DNA of 64,000 bases from Streptomyces sp. NBC_01314 (GCF_041435215.1 NZ_CP108394.1:10850001-10914000); one strand, 5' to 3'. Counted from the stretch's first letter, positions 26,545 to 35,575 are shown. Numbers and translations are program-made. Notes: a model not told the origin generated them from the letters alone.

Positions 26545-26607
26545 CGTGACCTCAAACAGGCGTGTGACGGCCCGCCCGGTGCGGGCGATCACCTGACAGA
26601 ACAGTAA

Positions 26608-26619
26608 CTGACGTGTCAG
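26608..26619. promoter_or_regulatory. Candidate MarR operator CTGAC-GT-GTCAG
   Basis: Perfect 5-bp arms with a 2-base centre, 64 bases before the DsbA-like start, flanked by TAA and GTA. Length and placement suit a MarR-family dimer encoded by the next gene upstream. Confidence 0.6.
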
Positions 26620-26640
26620 GTATTTCTGATTGCGTGTGAG

Positions 26641-26679
26641 GTGGGTCACATGTGCGTGCGGGTGGGTCACATGGGCGTG
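26641..26679. repeat. Two direct repeats, 18 bp, period 21
   Basis: GTGGGTCACATGTGCGTG at 26641-26658 recurs at 26662-26679 with one change. They lie between the MarR stop and the palindrome before the DsbA-like gene and could be activator or repressor sites. Confidence 0.6.
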
Positions 26680-26717
26680 TTCGGGTCGGGATGTCAGGAG
26701 GGGCGTCGGCGTGCGGG

Positions 26718-27212
26718 TCAGGGCAGCCGGGGCAGTACGTCCCGAGCCGTATGACTGAGGATGCGAAGATCCTCCGCGAACCGCTCGCGGTCTGCCACCG
26801 GGAGAGGGCTGATGAAGTGCTTCTTGATGTTCTCGACATGGACCACGGCGGCGCGAACTGTCGTCTCCTCGCCCAGCGGAGTCAGCCGGACCAGCTTTCC
26901 CCGCCGGTCGGCAGGGGACTCCTCCCGGGTCACGAGCCCGGCCGCCTCCATGCGGTCCACCAGGCGGGTCGCTCCGCCGGTGGTGAGGATCTGCTCCTGG
27001 GCGATGGCCCGCATGGGCAGTCCCGGCTCGCCCGCCCGCCCGAGGATCAGCAGCACCTCGAACATCAGGTGGCTGATGCCGCACTCGACTTCGAGCGCCC
27101 GCCCGAGGATGTACTCCAGCCGGTTGGCCGCCCCTTGCAGCCGCCCGAACGCCAGGACGAGTTCGTGGTCGGCGGCCTCCTTGGCCGTACTGATCCCTGC
27201 CTGCTCGCTCAC
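26718..27212 (-). CDS. MarR-family regulator
   Basis: 164 residues from a GTG at 27212. The winged-helix core reads MFEVLLILGRAGEPGLPMRAIAQEQILTTGGATRLVDRMEAAGLVTREESPADRRGKLVRLTPLG, with the DxRxGK-type wing. Flanking helices form the dimer interface. It is transcribed towards the DsbA-like/MBL/SnoaL genes with a 173-base gap that holds a palindrome and two direct repeats, so it probably controls that unit. MarR proteins often sense phenolics or oxidants; the ligand here is unknown. Confidence 0.9.
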   Translation of the reverse strand: MSEQAGISTAKEAADHELVLAFGRLQGAANRLEYILGRALEVECGISHLMFEVLLILGRAGEPGLPMRAIAQEQILTTGGATRLVDRMEAAGLVTREESPADRRGKLVRLTPLGEETTVRAAVVHVENIKKHFISPLPVADRERFAEDLRILSHTARDVLPRLP

Positions 27213-27290
27213 GGTCGCGCCGCCCCTCTCCTGGTCCCGACTGCCACCGTACCGATCTTGCCCTGGGTGAGGGGAGCGGCAGCCGACAAG

Positions 27291-27352
27291 GCCCACCCGG
27301 GCACGGGGTGGGCGAAGGGTGTCTGAAGCGGTGCCGACGCCCGCGGCACCGC
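27291..27352. terminator. Two adjacent hairpins
   Basis: GCCCACCC/GGGTGGGC (27291-27298 and 27306-27313) and GCGGTGCCG/CGGCACCGC (27328-27336 and 27344-27352). Both lie immediately downstream of the leftward binding-protein gene and probably end its transcript. Confidence 0.7.
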
Positions 27353-27358
27353 CCGCCG

Positions 27359-28495
27359 CTAGGCCCCCGGGTGCAGGCCGAGCCGGCCGGGCGTCGGGTC
27401 GCCCTTGACCTCGCCGAAGTAGAGGGCGAAGGTCTGCTTCCAGCGCTCGACCCCGGCGCGGTCGGCCATGAAGCGGGGGAAGCCGTCCACGTTGGCGTTG
27501 GGGTACTTCCAGATCGGCTTCAGGCCGGCCGGGGGAGTGACGTCGGTGCGGACGGACCAGCCGTTGAAGGAACCGTTCTGCATCTCCGTCGACAACTGCC
27601 AGTTGAGGAAGAGCTTGGCGGCGGTGGAGTTCTTCGCCTGCTCCAGGATGGCCATGCGCTGGCCCCAGGCCATGAACGGGTGTCCGGCGCCGATCGCGAA
27701 GGTCACCGGGGAGGTGCTGACCGCGGACCCGGCTGTGCCGACGCCGATCGCCTTCTGCCCACCGAAGACGGCGTCGCCCGGGGAGTTGCTGCCCCGTGCG
27801 AACCGGACGTCCTGGGCGGCGAACCCGGCCACCCAGTCCCAGCCGTACGTGCGGGCGTACAGGGAGAAGAGATAGAGGACCGCGTCGTCGTCGTGCGGGA
27901 ACGACGAGGCGATCCTGCCCTTCCACTTCGGGTCGACCAGGTCGAGCGGGGTGAGCGGCGTCCTCGAACCGACCGCCGCCGTGTCGTACATGAAGCTGAA
28001 GGCGATCGCGCCGGTGGCCACCCACGCGGCCTCCGGATCCTTGAACGCGTCGTACACCTTGGAGAAGCCGGCCGGCTTGTAGTGCAGCAGGCGGCCCTGC
28101 TGCTTCCAGCGGTCGAAGTCCTGAAGGGTCTGGAACTGGACGACGTCCGGCACCAGGGTGTCGGTGGCGAACTGGTTGTCGACCCGCACGTCGTGGTACT
28201 TGCTGTAGTCGACGATCAGCGTCAGGTCCATCTCGGGGAAGCGGGCCTTGAAGGCCGCCTTGGTGCCGTCCTGCTGGGTCGGGGTGTCGCCGCCCGCGTA
28301 GACGACGAGCTTGCCGCCCTCCGCGAGGGCGTCCCGGTACAGCTGGTCGAGCGTACGGGTCTCCTCGCGCCCGCCCGTACGGCGGGATCTCGCCGGCGAG
28401 GCGGCGGCCGGACCTGCCGAGGTGGCGAGCGCGCCGACCCCGAGGGCGGCACCGGCGCCGGTGGCAAGGACATGTCGCCTGCTGAAGCTGGACAT
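27359..28495 (-). CDS. Tat-exported ABC-type solute-binding protein
   Basis: 378 residues. The N-terminus SSFSRRHVLATGAGAALGVGALA is a twin-arginine signal. The mature part is a family-1/2 extracellular binding protein (GGKLVVYAGGDTPTQQDGTKAAFKARFPEMDL, then DVVQFQTLQDFDRWKQQGRLL), similar in layout to iron- or polyamine-type binding proteins. No permease or ATPase gene is adjacent, so it is an orphan or acts as a secreted binding protein. Upstream at 28592 is a 16-bp palindrome that matches one near the LacI gene next door, placing it in that regulon. Confidence 0.85.
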   Translation of the reverse strand: MSSFSRRHVLATGAGAALGVGALATSAGPAAASPARSRRTGGREETRTLDQLYRDALAEGGKLVVYAGGDTPTQQDGTKAAFKARFPEMDLTLIVDYSKYHDVRVDNQFATDTLVPDVVQFQTLQDFDRWKQQGRLLHYKPAGFSKVYDAFKDPEAAWVATGAIAFSFMYDTAAVGSRTPLTPLDLVDPKWKGRIASSFPHDDDAVLYLFSLYARTYGWDWVAGFAAQDVRFARGSNSPGDAVFGGQKAIGVGTAGSAVSTSPVTFAIGAGHPFMAWGQRMAILEQAKNSTAAKLFLNWQLSTEMQNGSFNGWSVRTDVTPPAGLKPIWKYPNANVDGFPRFMADRAGVERWKQTFALYFGEVKGDPTPGRLGLHPGA

Positions 28496-28591
28496 GCTGA
28501 GGAGACCTCTCTGAGGGGGACGGATGACACCCGGGGCCTGGCTCCGCCACGGCCGTCGGGCGTCACTCATCCTGCTGCCACCGCCCTCGGA

Positions 28592-28607
28592 TGGGCAACG
28601 TTTCCCA
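28592..28607. promoter_or_regulatory. LacI-family operator TGGGCAACGTTTCCCA
   Basis: A 16-bp site with TGGG/CCCA arms around AACGTT, about 97 bases before the binding-protein gene and 15 bases from no other start. A second copy with A/A in the variable positions is at 29886. Both flank the LacI gene at 28671. Confidence 0.75.
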
Positions 28608-28670
28608 AACCTTCGAGCCCATATTCAACCGAACGATTGAACGCCCGCTGGAGCTCTCGGTGCGGGCCGC

Positions 28671-29714
28671 TCACTGCGCCGGTCGTGCCGTGGACCGGCG
28701 CGGCACGAGCGTGGGGGAGAGGGTGACCTGGGCCGACGTGCGGTCACGATCGGCGATCCGGTCCAGGAGGAGCCGTACGGCGTTCCGGCCCATCTCCTGG
28801 CCGGCCTGGTCGACGCTGGTGAGCGAGATCAGGCCGAACGCGGCGAACGTGGTGTTGTCGTAGCCGGCCACAGAGAGGTCGCCCGGAACGGACAGACCGG
28901 CGTCGGCGAGTGCTTCGAGCACGCCCATGGCGACGATGTCCGCCCCGGCGAAGAGGGCCGTCGGCCGGGCGGCGGCGGGCCGGGCCAACAGTTCCCGTGC
29001 CGCCCGGTGACCACCCTCCTGGCTGTAGCTGGTGGAGATCACATCGATCCGCTCCGCCAGCCCGTGCGCCCTCATGGCCTGCCGATATCCGTCCGCGCGC
29101 CGGGCGTTGGGCATCTCCGCGAGGCGCGTCGGATCGGTCTCGTGATGCTCGACGTGGGCGATCCGGTGGTGTCCGAGAGCGGCGAGGTGACGGACGACCA
29201 GGGCCGCCCCCTCGACATCGTCGTCGGTCACGGTGTCGTACACCGGAGAGGATCCGTGGCGGCCGACGACGACGGTCGGAACCGTGGCGGCGACATGCTC
29301 CAGATGTGCGCGTGAGGAGACCGGTGCGACCAGGATGAGGCCGTCCATGCCGCGGTCGATCATGGCCTCGGTGACCCTGGCCTCCGCCTTCTCGCCGTTG
29401 CAGCCCGGCCCCAGGAACACCTGGTAGTCGGTCTCCTCCAGTGCATCGGTGACGCCGTCGAGAATCTCCGGGAAGAACGGGTTGCGGATGTCGGGCAGCA
29501 TCACGCCGATGGTGTACGTCTGCCCCCGGAGGCCTCGGGCGCCCGCGTGCGGCCGATAGCCCAACTCGTCCATCGAGAGGCGCACTTTGACCTGCATCTC
29601 GGGGCTGGCCCCGTAGGCGTTGCGCAGCACCTTGGACACGGAGGTGACGGAGACCCCGGCGTGTCGCGCGACGTCGACGATGGTGATCCTGCGACGTGGT
29701 GCTGTCGGCTCCAT
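28671..29714 (-). CDS. LacI-family regulator
   Basis: 347 residues: RRRITIVDVARHAGVSVTSVSKVLRNAYGASPEMQVKVRLSMDELGYRPHAGARGLRG head and hinge, effector domain with GVMLPDIRNPFFPEILDGV, ADIVAMGVLEAL and VAGYDNTTFAAFGLISLTSVDQ. Two matched 16-bp operators flank the gene (28592 and 29886), so it probably represses the binding-protein gene downstream and the GH78 locus to the right, as well as itself. Confidence 0.93.
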   Translation of the reverse strand: MEPTAPRRRITIVDVARHAGVSVTSVSKVLRNAYGASPEMQVKVRLSMDELGYRPHAGARGLRGQTYTIGVMLPDIRNPFFPEILDGVTDALEETDYQVFLGPGCNGEKAEARVTEAMIDRGMDGLILVAPVSSRAHLEHVAATVPTVVVGRHGSSPVYDTVTDDDVEGAALVVRHLAALGHHRIAHVEHHETDPTRLAEMPNARRADGYRQAMRAHGLAERIDVISTSYSQEGGHRAARELLARPAAARPTALFAGADIVAMGVLEALADAGLSVPGDLSVAGYDNTTFAAFGLISLTSVDQAGQEMGRNAVRLLLDRIADRDRTSAQVTLSPTLVPRRSTARPAQ

Positions 29715-29885
29715 CCGGGGTCCTTGCCTGTCGGGGTGGCGTCGGGCGGCCGAGTCTAGGGCCGGATTCCGCAGCTCAGGGAGGCGGCCCGGAACGTGGA
29801 CGCGCCGCCGTCGTCAGGCCACCGAAGTGTGTGCGCGACATCTTGACGTCATGCGGGAGGCTCCCTAAGGTCTGGCCACACCCTT

Positions 29886-29901
29886 TGGGAAACGTTACCC
29901 A
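29886..29901. promoter_or_regulatory. LacI-family operator TGGGAAACGTTACCCA
   Basis: Perfect 8-bp inverted repeat, 172 bases before the leftward LacI gene and facing the rightward GH78 genes. It is the same motif as at 28592 apart from the variable positions. Confidence 0.8.
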
Positions 29902-30027
29902 CAAAACGGTTCCGGCCCTGCGGCTCGGTGTCGGGACATCGTCGCTCCGCGTTGTCGAACCTCAGGACGTAGAGAACCGGCGGCGCCCCCTGGGGGCGCA
30001 GGGTCGGACGGCTGATCCAGCAAGTGT

Positions 30028-30043
30028 CTTGAATCGTTTCAAG
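30028..30043. promoter_or_regulatory. Operator-like palindrome CTTGAA-TCGT-TTCAAG
   Basis: Perfect 6-bp arms around TCGT. The form resembles LacI/GalR-family sites such as TTGAAACGTTTCAA. It lies 200 bases before the GH78 fragment, at what would have been the promoter of that gene. Confidence 0.6.
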
Positions 30044-30234
30044 AGAGGTTCGTAGTTGACTGCCACCCCGCATCAGAAACTTCCGGACGTCGACCGGCCC
30101 CCGGGCGTGGAACCGGCTCCACGGGGTCGTCGCGCGCGAACCGCCCCGCCTCGGCGTCGACGACCCCGCGCCGCGCCTGAGCCGGCGGGTGAGCGGAGCC
30201 GCAGCGGAACGGACACAGGCCGCCTGTCGCATCC

Positions 30235-30606
30235 GCGCGGCGCGCACCGAGAACGGCCATTCCCGAGCAGTGGGACATGGGCGACTCCAAGAACCACATG
30301 ATCCTGCCGCAGATCGAGGAGTGGTTCCACAGCGGTGTGGTGGGCATCCGCCAGGCGCGCGGCAAGGCCGGCCGGCGCCAGCTGGTCATCGACCCTCGCC
30401 CGGTCGGCGACCTCACCCGTGCCGAGGGCAGCTATGGCACCCCGTACGGCGTGGTCTCCGCGCGATGGACCCGCAGGAACGGCAGGTACCGGCTCGACGT
30501 GGAGCTCCCGCCGAACACCACGGCGGAGATCCGGATGCCCACCGGCGACCACGCCACCCATGTGGTCGGCTCCGGCCGGCACACGTTCACCACCCGCGAT
30601 CTGTGA
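30235..30606 (+). pseudogene. GH78 rhamnosidase, C-terminal fragment
   Basis: From about 30235 the frame reads TAIPEQWDMGDSKNHMILPQIEEWFHSGVVGI and on to a stop at 30606. This is the last part of a GH78 barrel (the EQW acidic motif and NHM helix) plus the C-terminal beta-sandwich. The frame is closed upstream by TGA at 30190, and the N-terminal domains and DCPQRDERLGW motif are absent, so most of the gene is deleted. An ATG at 30277 could express a 109-residue piece of doubtful use. The operators at 29886 and 30028 may have belonged to it. Confidence 0.75.
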
Positions 30607-30643
30607 CCGATACCCCCGACCCCGATCGAAAGGACCCGAAGGC

Positions 30644-33600
30644 GTGAGCCACGAAGGGCGCAGTGCAGACCATGCCGACCACGATGGCCGCGAGGGGATC
30701 GCACCTCGCGGCGATGGACCGGCGTTACGTCGCCGAACCATGCTCGCGGCGACAGCCGGCGCCATGTCGATAGGAGCCAGTGCCATGTCAGGTGGAACGA
30801 GTGCGGCGGCGGAAGAATCCCCCCGCCCGCACGACAGCCCCGTAGGAGGGCTGACAGTGGAACACCGCACCGATCCCCTCGGTGTGGACGCCGACCGACC
30901 GCGCTTCGGGTGGCGTACGCGGTCCGCCGTCCGGGGCTGGCGGCAGGGGGCGTACCAGATCCTCGTCGCCAGTTCCCCGGACAGGCTGACCGCCACGCGT
31001 GCCGACGTCTGGAACAGCGGACGTGTGCGGTCCTCGGACTCGGTGGCCGTCCGCTACGCGGGCAGGTCATTGCGTGCCTCGACCCGTTACCACTGGACCG
31101 TAAGCGTCTGGGACGCCGAGGGCCGTGCGGCCGGCACCGCGTCTCCCGCCGTCTTCGAGACCGGCCTGATGAGCACCGACGGTGTGACCGGCTGGGACGG
31201 GGCGCGGTGGATCGGGATGAAGGGGAAGGCCCTCAACTCGGCCGGGGCCCCGATGCTGCGGAAGGAGGAGACCCTCAGGACCGGCAGCCGCCGGCAGGTG
31301 CGCGACGCGCGGTTGTACATCTCGGCCCTCGGCGTGTACGAGGCCCATGTCAACGGACACCGGGTGACCGTCGAACAGGACGGCGACCCCACGGTCGAAC
31401 TCCTGCCGCCGGGCTGGACGAACTACGACGCCCGCGTCAACTACATGACCTATGACGTCACCGACCTCGTGCCACGCGCACCCGACGTCACCCTCGCCCT
31501 CGTCCTGGGCAACGGCTGGTACAACGGTCGTGTCTCCGACGGCAGCACCTACTACGCGAAGGACGGCAACGCCCTCGCGGTCAAGGCGAAGCTGCTGATC
31601 CGCTACTCGGACGGGACGACACAGACCGTCGTCACCGGGACGGAGGACGGCTGGAAGGCCACCGACACCGGCCCCTACCGGGCCGACGACATCTATGACG
31701 GCCAGACGTACGACGCCCGCAGGGAACTGCGCGGCTGGACCTCGCACGGATTCGACGACACCGCCTGGTCGGACGTGGAACGCGTCGCCTTCGAGGACAG
31801 GTACCCGGACGTGCGACTGCTCGCCTATCCGGGCGAGAGCGCGCGTTTCATGGCGCGCTGGGACCGGCGGCCGCAGTCCGTCACCGTCGCCACCGGCGTG
31901 ACCGGACAGGACGGCAGCCCGCACGGCAGAGGGCGCATCGTCGTCGACCCGGCCCGCACCGTGACCGACCCCGCGAAGGCCGCCACCGCCCCGGTCACCA
32001 TCGGCAGCGGCGAGACCGCGATCTTCGACCTCGGCCAGAACATGGTCGGCGTGGCCCGCTACGGCGTGCGCGGCCCGGCCGGCGCCAAGGTCGAGTTCGG
32101 GTTCGCCGAGATCCTCAACGACGACAGCGCCGGCGCCGACGGCCCCGAGGGTTCCGTCTACCGGGCCAACCTCCGCAGCGCCAAGGCCACCAGCACGTAC
32201 ATCCTCAAGGGCGACCCGAAGGGGGAGACCCATCAGGACTCCCTGACCTTCTACGGCTTCCGCTATGTGGCCGTCACGGCGTCGGACACCGTCACGATCA
32301 CCCGGCTGACGGGCAAGGTCGCCACCTCCGCGGTCCGCGAGATCGGGACCGTCACGACGAACGATCCCGACGTCGACAAGCTGGCGAGCAACATCCGCTG
32401 GGGCCAGCGAGGCAACTACCTCTGGGTGCCCACCGACTGCCCGCAGCGCGACGAACGACTCGGCTGGACCGGCGACACCCAGGTCTTCGCCACGACCGGC
32501 CTCTACAACGTGGACGCCGGCGCCTTCCTCAGCCACTTCCAGGACACCGTCGTCGACTCCCAGAGCATCTACGGAGCGGACCAGGCGCAGTACACCGGCG
32601 TCGCGCCCGGCGGCCGCTACAACTTCCCCGGCGGCGGCAGCGGTTGGGCGGACTGCGGCGTCGTCCTCCCCTGGACCGTGTGGCAGATGACCGGCGACAC
32701 GACCGTCGTCGAGCGCAACTGGCCGTCGATGGTCCGCTACCTCGACTGGATCCAGGAACAGACCGGCGACACCTACGCCGGACAGGGATCCCTCACCGGC
32801 GACTGGCTCGCCCCACAGAAGACCAGCGCCCAGCTCATGAGCGACGTCTACTACGGCTACTCCGCCCGGTTGATGTCACGGATGGCCCGAGCGATCGGCC
32901 GGGACGCGGAGGCGGAGACGTACGAGCGGCTCTTCGGACGTATCAAGCAGGCGTTCATCACCAAGTACCTGAGCACCGAGGGCGGCCGTGTCACCGTCCG
33001 GTCCAGCCTGGGGGCGGCCTCCCCGATCGAGCCGGGCTCCGACCCGAACCAGAAGACGGAGGACAACAGCCAGAGCGCGCTGCTGTGGGTCCTCAAGCTC
33101 GGCTTCTACGAGACCGAGGCGCAGCGCCGCACGCTCGTCGGACTCCTGGCGGACGACATCGGCAACGACGCGGCCTACAAGGAGGCGCACCCGGACAGCA
33201 TCCGGGTCAGGTACGCCGAGAACACGCTGTCCGTCGGCTTCCTCGGCGTCAACGTCCTCGCTCCCGTCCTCACCGACGAGGGGCGCGCGGACCTGGCGTA
33301 CAAGCTGCTGCACCAGGACGCGCTGCCGTCCTGGCTGTTCTCGGTGAAGAACGGTGCCACCACCGTGTGGGAACGCTGGAACTCCTACTCCGAGGACTCC
33401 GGGTTCGGCCCGGTCGGCATGAACTCCTTCAACCACTACGCCTACGGCGCGATCATGGAATGGATGTACGCGTACATGGCGGGCATCGCCCGCGACCCGG
33501 ACGGCCCCGGCTTCAAGCGCTTCGTCCTGCAGCCCCATCTCGATCCCACGGGGAGGATCACCCGGGTCTCGGGCACCTACGAGTCGCCGTACGGTGAGAT

Positions 33601-33832
33601 CCGCAGCGCGTGGCAGGTCGAGGGCGGGGGCCGGACCCTGACGTACGAGGTGGTCGTGCCCGCGAACAGCGAGGCCACCCTGCGCGTGCCGGCCGCCTCC
33701 GCGGACTCGGTCCGCGAGGGGCGCACCCCGCTGGCACGTGTGGACGGCGTGCGTCTCCTCGGCCACTCGGACGGCGTGTCCTCGTACCACCTGCCTTCCG
33801 GCCGGTACCGCCTGACCGCCGACCTGCGCTGA
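30644..33832 (+). CDS. Exported GH78 alpha-L-rhamnosidase
   Basis: About 1062 residues from the GTG at 30644. ALRRRTMLAATAGAMSIGASA is a Tat-type export signal. Domains in order: fibronectin-like (LTVEHRTDPLGVDADRPRFGWRT), rhamnosidase N (ARLYISALGVYEAHVNGHRV), beta-sandwich, the barrel with DCPQRDERLGWTGD and TTVWERWNSY, then the C-terminal sandwich. Unlike the GH78 enzyme at 17073 it is exported, so the two probably act outside and inside the cell in turn. It follows the GH78 fragment by 38 bases and may once have formed an operon with it. Confidence 0.95.
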   Translation: MSHEGRSADHADHDGREGIAPRGDGPALRRRTMLAATAGAMSIGASAMSGGTSAAAEESPRPHDSPVGGLTVEHRTDPLGVDADRPRFGWRTRSAVRGWRQGAYQILVASSPDRLTATRADVWNSGRVRSSDSVAVRYAGRSLRASTRYHWTVSVWDAEGRAAGTASPAVFETGLMSTDGVTGWDGARWIGMKGKALNSAGAPMLRKEETLRTGSRRQVRDARLYISALGVYEAHVNGHRVTVEQDGDPTVELLPPGWTNYDARVNYMTYDVTDLVPRAPDVTLALVLGNGWYNGRVSDGSTYYAKDGNALAVKAKLLIRYSDGTTQTVVTGTEDGWKATDTGPYRADDIYDGQTYDARRELRGWTSHGFDDTAWSDVERVAFEDRYPDVRLLAYPGESARFMARWDRRPQSVTVATGVTGQDGSPHGRGRIVVDPARTVTDPAKAATAPVTIGSGETAIFDLGQNMVGVARYGVRGPAGAKVEFGFAEILNDDSAGADGPEGSVYRANLRSAKATSTYILKGDPKGETHQDSLTFYGFRYVAVTASDTVTITRLTGKVATSAVREIGTVTTNDPDVDKLASNIRWGQRGNYLWVPTDCPQRDERLGWTGDTQVFATTGLYNVDAGAFLSHFQDTVVDSQSIYGADQAQYTGVAPGGRYNFPGGGSGWADCGVVLPWTVWQMTGDTTVVERNWPSMVRYLDWIQEQTGDTYAGQGSLTGDWLAPQKTSAQLMSDVYYGYSARLMSRMARAIGRDAEAETYERLFGRIKQAFITKYLSTEGGRVTVRSSLGAASPIEPGSDPNQKTEDNSQSALLWVLKLGFYETEAQRRTLVGLLADDIGNDAAYKEAHPDSIRVRYAENTLSVGFLGVNVLAPVLTDEGRADLAYKLLHQDALPSWLFSVKNGATTVWERWNSYSEDSGFGPVGMNSFNHYAYGAIMEWMYAYMAGIARDPDGPGFKRFVLQPHLDPTGRITRVSGTYESPYGEIRSAWQVEGGGRTLTYEVVVPANSEATLRVPAASADSVREGRTPLARVDGVRLLGHSDGVSSYHLPSGRYRLTADLR

Positions 33833-33841
33833 CGGTGGACG

Positions 33842-33871
33842 GCCCGACACCACGATGTCGCGGTGTCGGGC
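33842..33871. terminator. Hairpin after GH78
   Basis: GCCCGACACC at 33842-33851 pairs with GGTGTCGGGC at 33862-33871, 9 bases after the GH78 stop. It also lies just beyond the end of the leftward GH42 remnant. Confidence 0.75.
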
Positions 33872-33877
33872 GCCGCC

Positions 33878-34066
<189 letters not shown>

Positions 34067-34130
34067 CTAAAGATGGGCCGTCGATACGACCAGAAACAAA
34101 CGCGATCGAACAAGTGCGATCGGTGACGTG

Positions 34131-34150
34131 TCGAAGAGTGAACGCTTCGA
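34131..34150. promoter_or_regulatory. Palindrome TCGAAG-N8-CTTCGA
   Basis: Perfect 6-bp arms at 34131-34136 and 34145-34150 around AGTGAACG. It sits before the GH42 remnant and may be an operator left from that gene. Confidence 0.4.
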
Positions 34151-34262
34151 CTTCTCGCTGTCAAGACTTCGTGGATCACGCGCCGCCCGCCACCCGGAAA
34201 GTGGCGCCCGGAGCAAGAAATTCCGTCGGCACTCTTGACGCGTACCCCTTCCGTCCACATAG

Positions 34263-34297
34263 ATATGACCGCGCGGTCAGTGACCGCGCGGTCATAT
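34263..34297. promoter_or_regulatory. 35-bp double palindrome before LacI gene
   Basis: Two copies of the perfect palindrome TGACCGCGCGGTCA lie at 34266-34279 and 34281-34294, separated by one G and bordered by ATA and TAT, making the entire 35 bases symmetric. It is 45 bases before the LacI start. The unit looks more like a TetR-type than a LacI-type site. Confidence 0.8.
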
Positions 34298-34341
34298 GGT
34301 TGACCTCGCTCGATACAGGCATACGCCCGTCGGGAGAAGCA

Positions 34342-35376
34342 ATGACACCAGTGGTGGCACGCGGCACGGCTGCGGTCGCACCGCGCAGCGCGGACGTGGC
34401 CCGCCTGGCCGGCGTCTCGCGCAAGACGGTGTCACGCGTCCTCAACAACGAGCCGTACGTCTCCGACGAGGCCCGTCGACGCGTCCTCGAGGCCACGGAA
34501 GAACTCGGTTACCGGCTGAACCACGCGGCTCGGGCACTGGCCTCCGGCCGGAACCGGTCCATCGGTGTCGTGGCACTGGGGACGGCCGGATACGGCACCG
34601 CCTCGCTCCTCGTCGGCATCGAGAGAGCCGTACGGAACGCCGGGTACGCCCTGCGCGTGGTCAACACGGTGGACGGGGAACCGGACGACATCGCCGGCGC
34701 CGTGACCTCACTCCTGGAGCAGGGCGTGGACGGCATCGTCGTCTCCGAACCCATCGTGGAGGGGGAGGTGCAGGTCGGAATCGACGTGCCGCTTCTCTTC
34801 CTCGGGGCACCACCGGCCTTCACCTCCGCCCGGACCCTGACCGCGGGTGTGGGCGCGTACGAGCTGGCGAGGGCGGCCACCGATCACCTGCTGGATCTGG
34901 GACACCCGACGGTCCATCACCTCGCCGGTCCGGGGCAGTGGTACGCCTCGAAGGACCGTGTCGAGGGCTGGCGGGCGGCGCTCGCGGCACGGGGAGCGGA
35001 CGAACCTCCCCTGCTCGAAGGTGACTGGTCGCCCGCTTCCGGCTACGAGGCAGGCCGTGAGTTGGCCGCCGACAGCTCCGTGACCGCCGTGTTCGCCGCG
35101 GGCGACGAGATGGCCGTCGGCCTGATCCACGCCCTGCGGGAGGCCGGCCGCCGGGTGCCGGACGACATCAGCGTCGTCGGCTTCGACGGCAACCCCGTCT
35201 TCGCCTATGTCACCCCGCCCCTGACCACCGTGCGTCAACCTTTCGACGAGGCGGCACGGGAAGGAATCAAACTCCTCGTGCACGCGATCGAGTCACCCGA
35301 GACCGACCTGCCCCCGGTCAGCGAACCGCCGATCGAACTCGTCGTCCGCGGCTCGACCGCCCCGCCACGACGGTAG
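34342..35376 (+). CDS. LacI-family regulator
   Basis: 344 residues from the ATG at 34342 (GGGAGA before it). The head reads SADVARLAGVSRKTVSRVLNNEPYVSDEARRRVLEATEELGYRLNHAARALASGRN; the effector domain has SVVGFDGNPVFAYVTPPLTTVRQPFDE. The effector core is shorter in its middle than in the other LacI proteins here. It stands between a dead GH42 galactosidase and a secreted GH93-like protein, so arabinan or galactan fragments are plausible inducers. Confidence 0.92.
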   Translation: MTPVVARGTAAVAPRSADVARLAGVSRKTVSRVLNNEPYVSDEARRRVLEATEELGYRLNHAARALASGRNRSIGVVALGTAGYGTASLLVGIERAVRNAGYALRVVNTVDGEPDDIAGAVTSLLEQGVDGIVVSEPIVEGEVQVGIDVPLLFLGAPPAFTSARTLTAGVGAYELARAATDHLLDLGHPTVHHLAGPGQWYASKDRVEGWRAALAARGADEPPLLEGDWSPASGYEAGRELAADSSVTAVFAAGDEMAVGLIHALREAGRRVPDDISVVGFDGNPVFAYVTPPLTTVRQPFDEAAREGIKLLVHAIESPETDLPPVSEPPIELVVRGSTAPPRR

Positions 35377-35575
35377 GTCCCTGCACCACCCCTCTTGGCA
35401 GAGGGCGTAGGAGCTGACGCACCGAGCACCATTCCCGCCGTCCGCCGAAAGCCTGACCGCGAGGCTCCCGGACGGTGCCGCCGCCGCGTCGTTCGGCCTC
35501 CGCCGACCGACGCCGCCCACCGATTCTGCCGCTCCCGCCCGGACGATCCGGGGAGCGGCGGGCACCGAAACACAT

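Noticed and set aside
24663..27212. A biosynthetic gene cluster based on the SnoaL, DsbA-like and MBL genes
   Set aside because: No polyketide synthase, NRPS or other core enzyme is present nearby.
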